This document shows positions 23,543 through 33,425 of a stretch of DNA of 64,000 nt, piece after piece. Each line of letters begins with the position of its first letter. The stretch's first letter is position 1. The DNA lies in assembly GCA_029582165.1 (NCBI GenBank), contig CM055869.1, positions 58,353,518-58,417,517 of the forward strand, in the 5' to 3' direction. Source of the stretch: Portulaca oleracea. Its lineage: Eukaryota > Streptophyta > Magnoliopsida > Caryophyllales > Portulacaceae. A model generated the notes under the pieces. That model was not told the origin of the DNA. It was given only the letters and a program-made list of their open reading frames with translations, and did not search any database. The translations under genes were made by a program, and so were the position numbers.

Positions 23543-23585
23543 TAAGAGAGTATGAGTAATGTGGATTGTGGAAAAGATGGAATAA

Positions 23586-23846
23586 GGCTCCTTCTTTTAC
23601 ACGGTTAGTACAGTATGGTAATAGTGCAGTGCGATGAAATTTAAAAAAAAATGTGGTGAGAGTTATGTTAAGTGTGGTAGGTAAGGAGAGAGAAAGTGAA
23701 AAAATAGAGGAGAAAAGTGAAAAGAAAGAAAATGAAATAGATATATTAATAATGATTATGATATAGTGTGGTAAAGTGTGGTAGAAATTAAAAAATAAGA
23801 TACACTGTAGTAACGCACCGTAATCTACACATGAAACAACGAAACC
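23586..23846. mobile_element. PIF/Harbinger-like MITE, 261 bp, TAA duplication
   Basis: Left end GGCTCCTTCTTTTACACGG after TAA (23583-23585); right end GAAACAACGAAACC before TAA (23847-23849). The interior has TGTGGTA words, the opposite orientation to the copy ending 43 bp upstream. Confidence 0.7.
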
Positions 23847-24719
23847 TAAAAAATGGGACAACTTAAAATAACACGTCTAACTTTAAAATATGGGATGCTT
23901 TTTTTTAAAAAGAAAAAATCTGATTTTTAAATAATTATTAACACGTGACATCATATTCTACCAAATAAAAACAATGAGCAATTATTGTGGATTGATTACG
24001 GCTGTGGAGAGTGATGGGGATACGTGATTGCAAAAGTTGTCCAAACAAGTGGTTGCCAAATTTTAGGTTTGAGCTATTTTGAGTTTGTACAAATTTTAAT
24101 ATAGAATGGAAAAGTTAATGTACCATATTTAATGTTTTGGATATTTTCTGGATCATACCATCCAGAGAAGTGTAAATTCGCTTTGATATCGAGTTCGATC
24201 AATAGAAAAACAGAAAACATTACATTCAAATATTCGGCCAAATCGATTGGAATTAAAACTCTGATAAAAAAATCATCAATTGTAACCGATTTTTAAGTTA
24301 AATTGAATCAGGTAAGGGCAAAAATGAGTCAAGCCAATTTTTGAGCCCTTGCAAGCCGATTCGGCGGGAAACTCGTATAGCTCGGCTCGATATAAACTCA
24401 GCTTGGCTCGATTTCGAGCTCGTGAATTAGCCAAGCCAAGCCATGAGTAGCTCGGCCTAAAATTTTAAACAAAATTGACTTTTAATGCTAAAATTTACAA
24501 GTTTTCTTACATGTGCCAAGCCTTTTATTTTTGTTTTCTTGATGAAGTTTAACAAAAAATAATAATAATTTGATGTGCATAAAGAAATTGACAACAAAAG
24601 TATAATATTTGGGGCATTAAATGGAAACAAAGTAGATTTTGCACGTTTGACCCAAAAGGGAAAAAAACGTATAGAATATAATTGAATACAACTGAATAGT
24701 TTTGGCTGCCAATCAACAA

Positions 24720-24800
24720 GTCAAGATGGCCGAGTTGGTCTAAGGCGCCAGTTTCAGGTACTGGTCCGAAAGGGCATGGGTTCGAATCCCATTCTTGACA
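24720..24800 (+). tRNA. tRNA-Leu (anticodon CAG)
   Basis: An 81-nt class II tRNA. The acceptor stem pairs GTCAAGA with TCTTGAC, and the discriminator base is A. The anticodon arm CCAGT-TTCAGGT-ACTGG displays CAG, reading CUG leucine codons. A variable arm TCCGAAAGGGC and T-arm ATGGG-TTCGAAT-CCCAT follow. The A-box region (TGGCCGAGTTGG) and B box (GGTTCGAATCC) are intact. CAACAAG lies just upstream, and T runs at 24805-24815 serve as pol III terminator. No CCA is encoded and no intron is present. Confidence 0.95.
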
Positions 24801-24804
24801 ATAC

Positions 24805-24815
24805 TTTTATTTTTT
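24805..24815 (+). terminator. Pol III terminator of tRNA-Leu
   Basis: TTTT, then one A, then six T, beginning 5 bp after the tRNA. Confidence 0.7.
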
Positions 24816-24822
24816 GACATTT

Positions 24823-24871
24823 GTATTTGTATTTGTATTTGTATTATTATTATTATTATTATTATTATTAC
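24823..24871. repeat. Microsatellites (TTTGTA)n and (TTA)n
   Basis: About four units of a TTTGTA hexamer run directly into about ten TTA/ATT units, just downstream of the tRNA terminator. Confidence 0.8.
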
Positions 24872-25127
24872 ACTTTTGTTTGACATTTAACAAAAACAGA
24901 ATATTAGGAAAAGATATAATGTTTACTTACACTAATGTTATTATTGACAGTAATTATTAACAGTATATTGTAACTAATTGGAAAAAGTTAGTATATTTCG
25001 AGACCAATATAAATATGAGCTAGCTTTATATAGTTTATGAAGGAGACTAAAATGCAATTGGCAAGCAAAATTATGATTAGGAAAAAAATTATAAACATCA
25101 TGGGGTATTACACCTTTAGCTAAGACA

Positions 25128-26330
25128 TCAATTGAAACTTCCACTTCCCTTTGTGGACTCTCCAATAACACCTTCTCTTCTCAACTTCTCTTCCTCAGCT
25201 TTTCTGCAAAAGATCACCCAACTATTCACTTCTAAGGCTATGCATATTCCAATCAATGTGGATAGACACAAACAATAGGCCAATTTTGCGTATGACCCAC
25301 TTGCTTCCATCACTTCAAACCCTTGAAACACATTGACAATAGCTATAATAACACAAGCATACCCTATAAGATGGTGGTATGACTTCCAATACTTCCTATA
25401 CTTGTGTGTTGTCTTTGGCCTAAACAACAAGGCAAGTGTTTGGACACAAGCCAAGCCAAACGCGATGAACCCTAGCTTCCTGTGTAGCCCGTATACTTTA
25501 CCTGGTGAGAGTTGTCCGAGTCTTAGCCCAATTGCAAACCCTATGGTCCCTAGGATGAACCCTGTAAGCTGTAAGCTGGCATGAGCATAGAACCACGCGG
25601 GTCCTAATGATTGGATGTGTCTTAGATAGCGCGACATGACTATCCCAAATGGGAGCATGACGCCCCATGAGATTACGTTTATGGCGCCATGGACTGTCTT
25701 TAGGGTTTGTAGGTGAGTGTCGCGACTTGCAATGTTGGATAGAAGATCGACTGTTGTGGCAGAAGAGAGGTCATTGATGGTTGTAGGATGGATTGTGGGT
25801 GAGTATCCTTGGACATAAAGCCCACGATTCCACACACAATGGATCTTGGTTTCATTGGGTGAAAGTTTGATCTTGGCAAAGATTTGGACTTGGGCCCCAT
25901 TATGGACCGTGGCCAAATGCCCACCATACATGACCACCGAAGAAGATATGAGGTGGATATCAAGAGGCCGCGACAACAATGGAGACTTCTGAAGCTTTAC
26001 CGTTGGGTCTAACATGTACGGGAGAAGGACCAACTTCCCAGAGTTTGGATCAGGAAAAGCAACCAGCGCACGCGCACTAGTCATTTCAGCCGAGTTAGGG
26101 TTAATCCCCCAACCCACCCAACCGGAAGGCGAAATGAAGCTACCAAAGAAACAAAGATCAAGGGTGGCATTGTGAGGATAGTATGTCCATGCAAGGGAGG
26201 CTTGTTGGGTTGGAAGTGTTATGCATTTCTCAAATGTCTTGGTACTAGTGGTGGTGGTACAATGGGAGGACACCCCTAGTTGAAACCAATGTGAATAGAG
26301 GGCAAACAATAATAGGAGAAAAGGAATCAT
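25128..26330 (-). CDS. Cytochrome b561 and DOMON domain-containing protein
   Basis: Single exon, 400 residues. Signal peptide 1-21. The DOMON domain (about 45-175) includes LAWTYYPHNATLDLCFFGSF and WVGWGINP. Five or six membrane segments follow (about 213-233, 248-268, 284-304, 319-337, 350-374). The four b561 haem-coordinating histidines are visible: H214 (TVHGAIN), H250 (YAHASLQ), H283 (LHRKLG) and H319 or H320 (YHHLIGY). The tail is short, basic then acidic, and cytosolic. The family carries electrons across the plasma membrane with ascorbate as donor; DOMON faces the apoplast. Related to the At3g25290/At5g35735/AIR12 group. A TATA-like GGATATAATAC lies near 26404-26414. Other frames over this region are shadows. 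Confidence 0.93.
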   Translation of the reverse strand: MIPFLLLLFALYSHWFQLGVSSHCTTTTSTKTFEKCITLPTQQASLAWTYYPHNATLDLCFFGSFISPSGWVGWGINPNSAEMTSARALVAFPDPNSGKLVLLPYMLDPTVKLQKSPLLSRPLDIHLISSSVVMYGGHLATVHNGAQVQIFAKIKLSPNETKIHCVWNRGLYVQGYSPTIHPTTINDLSSATTVDLLSNIASRDTHLQTLKTVHGAINVISWGVMLPFGIVMSRYLRHIQSLGPAWFYAHASLQLTGFILGTIGFAIGLRLGQLSPGKVYGLHRKLGFIAFGLACVQTLALLFRPKTTHKYRKYWKSYHHLIGYACVIIAIVNVFQGFEVMEASGSYAKLAYCLCLSTLIGICIALEVNSWVIFCRKAEEEKLRREGVIGESTKGSGSFN

Positions 26331-29117
26331 GGTTGTGGTGGTATGAAAAGTTAATTAGAGCAAAGGAGGAAGAAGATTATAGATTTCAAGTTGAGAGTAG
26401 TAGTTGTATTATATCCACTCTTTTTTGTTAGTAATGATGGGCAAAAGATAAAAAATGTGAGAGAAATGTCATAGGATATGATGAAATGTGCATGCTTAGC
26501 TTTGAAGATAGGCAATATTGATGAATAATGAGAGCATACTAGTTTCCGGTGTATCACAATGATATGGCATTTGGTTGGAGATTTTGTATTTCTTTTATTT
26601 ATAAAGGTTAAAGTGCATTACTAGATCTATTGGCCCTCTATATAAAGGATAACTATTAATAAATATTACAGGGTAAATAGAAAGCCAATTACGAACTTTT
26701 CCGTACATAAAATATCAAATTTGTTGCCCCCAAAATTCGAACTTAGGTGATACCATTTTTTTAATGTTGTTGGTTACAACAACTAGAAATTTTATAATGA
26801 GCTTTCGCACATTTTTGGTATAATGGATGTGTGTGTGTGTGAAAGTAGAAAAGTGGAAAGAGGAAACTTCAAATTTAAGGTTAGAAAGTAGAAGTGTCCT
26901 TTACATTGAGAGTGACATCAAAGCAAAGGAAAATCAAGTACAGCCTTGGCTAAAAACATGTTAATTTGATACAAAAAAATGATCTCATTTTCTTCTCAGC
27001 TTGACAATGACAAATGTAGACATTTTCTTTCATTTGTTGTTGGATCTCGAGCCTATTGTTGGCCCGTAAATAGGTAGTACATATTTTCTCCATTCACAAA
27101 ACTCGAACTTGAGAATATGTGTCGGTATATAGACAACACTCATTCACTTATGCATGTTTCTTCCATAGAATTGAAGAGAAGATCTTCCAAACAAACCTTA
27201 TGCAAAATCATGCCATTGTAGTTTTTGTATCTTGGTTGATTCTAGGTGAGCATCTTCATATTTCGAGGATGATATCTGTCATGACTCGTGACCACTGTCA
27301 ATGACAACAATGATGGGGATCATCAATTATGGACCCTGTATGAAGTTTATGAAACTAAGAACAGTCAATATTGTGAAAAACAAAAAGGACAGCAGTATGT
27401 TGCTGTTGTTGAAACTTAACATTCCTGGAAGTTGCAAACAACCACCATAATCACAGCAAGCAAGGTCAATCAGTACGAGTCGAGAACTAAGTCTAAATTA
27501 TCTAATATAAAACTTTTGTTGAGGTACGAGTACGACTGCCTACATTTTGATCTCCTCAGACCCTATGTAACAGGGACCCACACTAGGTGTATTGAAAATA
27601 AACATCATTATTGGAAGCTGCACACAACTACCATAATCACAACAAGCAAGATCAATCAGTACAAGTCCTGTACTAAATCTAAACATCTAATATAAAACTT
27701 TTGTTGTGATACGGCTGCCTACATTTCGATCTCCCCAGACCCTATGTAACAGGGACCCACACTAGGTAGTTGCAAAAAAAAAACACTTCTATTGGGATAA
27801 CTACAAATGGGTTTCTTTAGTGTCTAAACTGGCTTTCAAAGTGGGGGGTTTTTTTTTCCAAAAGTCTTTACGTGGGTACACAGGAATCAACCTCCCCATG
27901 AACTATTGGGGGCAGACTGTCTACATCTCAATCCCCAGATCGCTTTCATACGTAGTTTTCCTAATAGTTTGTTATTGTTGTTTGTTGAGATAAAACTACC
28001 TACATTTGATCTCCTTAGACCCCCGGTAAGCGGGACCCACTCGTACTGTTGTCGAAAGTAAACAATGAAATCAACAAGATGGATCCTACTTGAGCCAGCA
28101 CACATGCGCGAGCATTCCACTTCCACTTTGCAAGATACATGTGGGAACAATGCATATCACAACCAACACCATGTGAGCTATCAGTGTATCGCGGCATGTG
28201 TGTTTGATTATAGTAGACTTTGGCTAGAAAATGTGGTGGTATGATACTTTTATTGCAACTATAGAGGAAGGGGGAGGGGATAATGTGTGAGATAGATACT
28301 TATAATAATCAGAATCAACTACTAGAATAAGCAGTTCTGGTTCTGGGTTTGTTTCTTTCTTTTCTTGCTTTTTCTTTAATGTTAATTATTTTATTTATCT
28401 GGTAAAATTAAAGGGCAAATACACATGTGATACATTATGTATGAAATTTAATTTGTGAATCTTTTAGTGTTGATATAGTAATGAAAATGGGCAAACTGAA
28501 ATCAAGATGCCGGGTCATGGAATGCTGCAAAAAAATACAGGACATGTAAGCCACAGACACGTTCAAGCGCTAAGTAGAATGCTGCAACTGTACAGAGATA
28601 TGCATGATTTAAGTTTTTCCCTACATCAATTATCAACCTATATATCTGCACCCCCCCCCCCCCCCAAACACCAAGAAAAAGCCCTATTACAAGAAAAGGG
28701 GGACGAAAGTAAAAATGCCATTGATTATGATTATGTATAGTACATGTAATTATCAAAATGTAAAGTACATGATTTTTAAATCTTGAGTTAATTGGAACCA
28801 GTCTCTCTAAATTGCAAAATTTAAGGGTAAGACTGTTATATTTGAACCCTCCATACTCTGCACGGGCGGGATTTTTGGGGTGTTGGTTTTTGGTAATTTG
28901 AATGATTAGTGTTTGATTAATCAAATACATTATCAAATTTTTAAGCTGGCAGGTTGTTGAAAACAGTTTGTGGTCCTGATGATGATTGAAGGGTTTGATT
29001 ACACTATGATGATTACAGTCCAGAAAGGCAAGATTCACTGATTCAGGAGGAATATAATGGGGGTGTTAATTAGGCATAGCTACCCATCTTTTTCATGTTT
29101 ATACTCAATCACAAGAA
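26331..29117. other. Intergenic between CYB561 and WAKL genes (divergent promoters)
   Basis: Both neighbours are transcribed away from this 2.8 kb. It includes the 27427-27775 tandem duplication, further copies of a GACTGCCTACAT...GGGACCCAC motif, and a run of about 15 C at 28651-28665. The 178-codon minus-strand frame at 28502-29038 crosses the C run and has no domain; I reject it as a gene. Confidence 0.5.
27427..27775. repeat. Tandem duplication of a SINE-like unit
   Basis: Unit 1 (27427-27612) and unit 2 (27613-27775) share GGAAG(T/C)TGCA, CCATAATCACA, TCTAATATAAAACTTTTGTTG and GACCCTATGTAACAGGGACC. The GACTGCCTACAT...GGGACCCAC part recurs in worn form near 27987-28048, 38006-38060, 55555-55605 and 58259-58312. 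That part recalls the conserved 3' half of plant Au-type SINEs (inference); no pol III boxes are evident in the unit. Confidence 0.65.
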
Positions 29118-31746
29118 ATGGGGTATCAAATACCCTTATTAATACTCATAGTAATCCAAACATCAATTGCAACTCATGCACACATAGCCAAACCTGGATG
29201 TAAGGATCATTGTGGAAACATCAGCATCCCTTACCCCTTTGGAATCGGTCCCAAATGCTACCACAATCCCTGGTTCAATGTCAAATGCACCAAGAACCAC
29301 AAACTATCCCTAGCTTTCCTAGGAATCCCAGTGAGACGTTTCTTCAACCCTGCGAAAGACCACGAAAGAACCCTTGTCATATCGACATCCTCCACAGGGC
29401 TATGTGGCACGACCAATGCCGGGTCCACAGAGCTACTAAAACCAACCACATCATCCTACGACTTACACGGGAGTCCATTTTTGTACTCAAAAAAGCACAA
29501 TGTCCTCCTAGTGGGGGGCTGTGGTGGGAGTGTCATCATGGTGGACAGAAGGCTTCAGACAGTTGCAGGGTGCGCTGCGCTCTGTGTGAATGGTTCTGAG
29601 GTCAGTAAGAATTGTTATGGTCTCGGATGTTGTCAAACTACCATACCATTTTCACTTGATCATTACGGTTTTAAGGTTGTCAACTTGAGGGTTGTTCCGA
29701 ATGTCTCGGAGTGCCTAATGATGGCATTGGTGGACAGCTCGTCGACTCTCAACAAGGCAATTGACACACAGCTGTCGGGGTTTTCCCCTGCACCGACAGT
29801 GTTGGAATGGAGGGTGACAGATTTGCCCATTCATTCGACGAGCTATGCCAACTCGAGTTGCGAGGTTAGGGAATCGGGTGGGGATGATGGGGGAGGGTAT
29901 TTCTGTCAATGCAAAGATGGTTTCTATCAAGGGAATCCATATCTGCCTCATGGGTGCCAAGGTTGGTAACCAAATTAAATTCCTAGTTTTGTGATGTTTG
30001 TACATGGCATGGGTATGATCTCATTACTATTTCTGATTTTTCTTTTGCCCCCCAATGTTGTTATCAGTTGTCAAAGAATGTGAAGGTTGTGTACAAGAGT
30101 GCATCCACTATGGAAATGAAACCTATGGCTGCCCCAGTTTGAAAAACTCGACATCGAAGATAAAGAACAGCTCCACATTGGAAGTTGCTCTTGGCAAGTT
30201 GTTTGAACTTGCTATTTACAATCTTGGTTTTTAAATAATAAGGCTTTATGATCTATTTATGGCTTTGGGAAAAGAATGAGGTGTTGCATATGAAGTTTAT
30301 AGACTAATTAAACTCTAGGTCAAAACTAGATTCAACTTGAGAGTAGGTCACATCATGGTCATGTATTTATCTGCATGTGAGTATGTGACTATTTATTAAC
30401 AAGAAGAAATTGCAACTCTTGGATATGCTCCTCCCCTTTTCTTTTGGTATGAAGTGTATTGTCCTTGGTGAAGTTGTTTACACATAATTTTTATGGCTTG
30501 ACTCACCGAATGACCGAGTCTAAAGATGACAGAATTTGATTTTTGAAGACAAATCACGGGTTAACAAAGATAGTGTCTTAACTTGATGGGTAATGCAGGA
30601 GTGGGACTTAGCAGTGGATTAGCAGTTCTGCTGTTTGGAGCGTATTCACTGTGTCACTTGCTTAAGAAAAGAAGGGACATTAGGCTCAAAGCCAAGTACT
30701 TCGAAAGAAATGGCGGCTTATTATTGAAGGAACAAATGGCTTCTGAAGATCACAGTGGTAGCTTCGAGAAAATCAGAATCTTTACTTCACATGAACTGGA
30801 GAAGGCGACTGATGGGTACAATGACAATCGAATATTAGGACAGGGTGGGCAAGGTACAGTCTTCAAAGGTATGTTGGTTGATGGAAGGATCGTTGCAATA
30901 AAGAGATCAAAGATAGTCAATGAAAGGCAATTGAAGACATTCATCAATGAGATGGTTCTTTTGTCTCAAATAAACCATAGAAATGTGGTAAAGCTATTGG
31001 GATGTTGTTTAGAGACACAAGTGCCTCTACTAGTGTATGAATACGTCCCAAACGGGTCGCTTTCTCAGCACATTCATGATCCTAATGAAGAATTCCCGCT
31101 CACTTGGGAAATGCGCTTGCAAATTGCTACTGATATAGCAAATGCACTAGCATACATGCATTCTTCATCATGGATACCGATTTTCCACAGGGACATAAAG
31201 TCATCCAACATTCTTTTGGACAGTAAGTACAGGGCTAAGTTATCCGACTTTGGAATATCAAAATCTATGTCAACAGACCAAACCCACATAACAACTCGTG
31301 TCCAAGGGACATTCGGGTATATGGATCCAGAGTACTTCCAATCAAACCAGTTTACCGACAAGAGTGATGTGTATAGTTTTGGTGTGGTGCTCGTTGAGCT
31401 TTTGACAGGAGAGAAGGCTGTTCGTTCTGCAGAGGAGGAAGAGCGAGGTTTAGTGCCATGGTTTCTTTCGTTTATGGAGAGTGATTCTTTGGACGATATA
31501 CTGGATGCTCGAATCCTAAAGGAAGGTGGAAATGAAGAAGTCGGTGTTGTTGCCAACCTTGCAAGAAGGTGTTTGAGTCTTGATGGAAAGAGAAGGCCGT
31601 GTATGAAAGAAATCGCGGCAGAATTAGAGACAATTAAATCAACCAGACAAGTTCTTCTGACAAGGGGCTTGCTGAGTTTCAACCACACGTACGATGAAAC
31701 TTCATTTTCAAGGACCAGCACGTTCAGTTTCCAAGATGAGGTTTAA
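29118..31746 (+). CDS. Wall-associated receptor kinase-like protein (WAKL)
   Basis: Exons 29118-29961, 30068-30193 and 30599-31746 join in frame to 705 residues. Signal peptide about 1-22; GUB_WAK galacturonan-binding region from [16 protein letters not shown] (about 27-42); EGF-like segment with [20 protein letters not shown] (about 260-279); a short cysteine patch in exon 2 (VVKECEGC) where an EGF-Ca repeat usually starts DIDEC. Membrane segment about 325-345. Kinase: glycine loop GQGGQGTV (404-411), lysine K425 in VAIKR, alpha-C glutamate near 441, HRD (520-522), DFG (540-542), [11 protein letters not shown] (about 560-570). All catalytic residues are present, so an active RD kinase is expected. 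WAKs sense pectin at the wall. Intron 1 is GT-AG (GTTGGT / ATCAG). Intron 2 is best read as GC-AG: TTG|GCAAGT to TGCAG|GA rebuilds VALGVGLSSG, the usual WAK juxtamembrane sequence. Confidence 0.88.
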
Positions 31747-32091
31747 TGCACAGTCCCAAGTTATGTTGGGGGATATGCTACTTGTTAGCTTCTGTAATTA
31801 AGGATCTTTCTATGTGTTTTTTCTTTACTGACATCATGGTTAATGCAGAACATTGAAATCCATGATATTGTAGTCAAAATTCAAATTGAAGTTCAATGTA
31901 AATATACTTGTATAAGCTTTCATGGAAATTCACTAATTTCATTTGGTTTTCCCTTTTTTTTTGTTTGGGGGGGGGGGGGTGAATCTAAGACCATTCTTTC
32001 TTGTGCAGAAGTATGTGCAAAATGGGATCTAACCCATTTGCCAAACAATTAACATATTGCCCTCAAAATTTAACCAAACACAAATCACTAA
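31747..32091. other. 3' flank of the WAKL gene
   Basis: Downstream of the TAA at 31744-31746, an AT-rich presumed 3' UTR with a run of about ten G near 31970-31979. The 69-codon frame at 31843 has no support. Confidence 0.5.
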
Positions 32092-32291
32092 GGGCCTGTT
32101 TGGTGAGCAAAACAGGAATGGAATTGAGTAGGAATGGGTTCTAGTTCCTGTTTTTTCTGTTTGGAGAGCAGTTTCTGGAATGGAATTGCAATCTCTAGGG
32201 ATTTGTTATCCCTCCCAAATAGGGGGATTAGAAACCTCCCAAATGTGGGGGGAATAGGCTATCCCTTTTCTTTCACAACTACATCAAAATC

Positions 32292-32336
<45 letters not shown>

Positions 32337-33352
32337 TATAATTATAATTATTAATAATAATAATTATAATAATTATGATTATAATTATTAATAAATATTA
32401 TTATTATTATTATTAATTATAATTATTAATAATTATTTTTATTAATTATTAATTAATAATAAAAATAAAAATAAAAATTATAATTAATTTGTAATAATAA
32501 TAATTAAATTTATTAATAATTAATAATAATTATTATAATAATTATTATAATAAATAATAATAATAATAATAATAATTATAATAATAATTAATAATAATAA
32601 TTATAATAATAATAATTAATAATAATAATTATAATAATAATAATTAATAATTATTATTATAATAATAATAATTAATAATAATTATTATTATTATTAATTA
32701 ATAATAATTATAATAATAATTATTATTATAAATGTAAATACTAATAATTATTACTAATAATGAATTATTAAATGTTTTTAATTAATATTAATTTATAATA
32801 ATTAGTAATTTAGTAATATGAAAATTAGTAATTAATAGTTAATAATTAATAATAAACATATATATATTAATAAGTAATAAGTAATTATTATAATTAGTTA
32901 ATAATAATTGATAATTACTAATAATTAATAAATAATTATAATTATTAATAATTAACAATTAATATAATAAAGTTACTAATTGACACAAATGTCAAAAATT
33001 AAAAATTAATTAATTATTATTATAGTTAATTATTTTCCATTGATAATAATTATTAATTAATAAAAAATAATAATTTATAATTTATAGTAATAATATTATT
33101 AATTAATATATAATAATAACTAATTAATAATTGATAATTATTAAAATTTTATTATTGTCATAATGATAATAATAATAATAATAATAATTATTATTATTAT
33201 TATTATTATAATAACAAATACTGTGACTATAGTTTTAATTCCATTCCACTGCTCACCAAACACTTTCATTTCAGGGTTCTAATTCCATACCCAACCTCCT
33301 AGGATTCTAATTCCATACCCAACTCATTCCACTTTTCTCTCCAAACAAGCCC
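32092..33352. mobile_element. PIF/Harbinger-like element with an AT-only interior, 1.26 kb
   Basis: Termini GGGCCTGTTTGGTGAGC and CTCTCCAAACAAGCCC are imperfect inverted repeats; the subterminal TTTCTGTTTGGAGAGCAG and CTGCTCACCAAACACTTTC echo the same ends. TAA stands on both sides (32089-32091 and 33353-33355), the TWA duplication of PIF/Harbinger. About 32290-33215 is almost purely A/T, built of AAT/ATT and AATTAT words, with no coding capacity. Its ends match the element at 60162-60962. Confidence 0.78.
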
Positions 33353-33425
33353 TAAAAGGGTTTGACAAGAATGAAAATCACAAAAAAATCCAACAGCCAA
33401 AAGGAGGAAAAGGACATACTCAATC

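Larger units (their letters stand above)
19803..24719. other. Intergenic, transposon-dense, no gene seen
   Basis: From the phosphatase promoter to the tRNA gene. Almost all of it is accounted for by the foldback/SINE/hAT nest, Stowaway MITEs (21739-22003, about 22594-23027), a foldback at 22186-22478, two adjacent TAA-flanked MITEs (23262-23542, 23586-23846) and a truncated GAGCC-rich hAT relative (about 24315-24470). The 136-codon minus-strand frame at 23451-23861 overlaps the MITE pair and is not a gene. Confidence 0.6.

Noticed and set aside
28502..29038. 178-codon minus-strand frame upstream of WAKL
   Set aside because: Crosses a homopolymer run of about 15 C, has no motif and contains AT-rich non-coding composition.
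31074..31721. 215-codon antisense frame in the WAKL kinase exon
   Set aside because: Antisense shadow of a clear kinase domain; no motif of its own.
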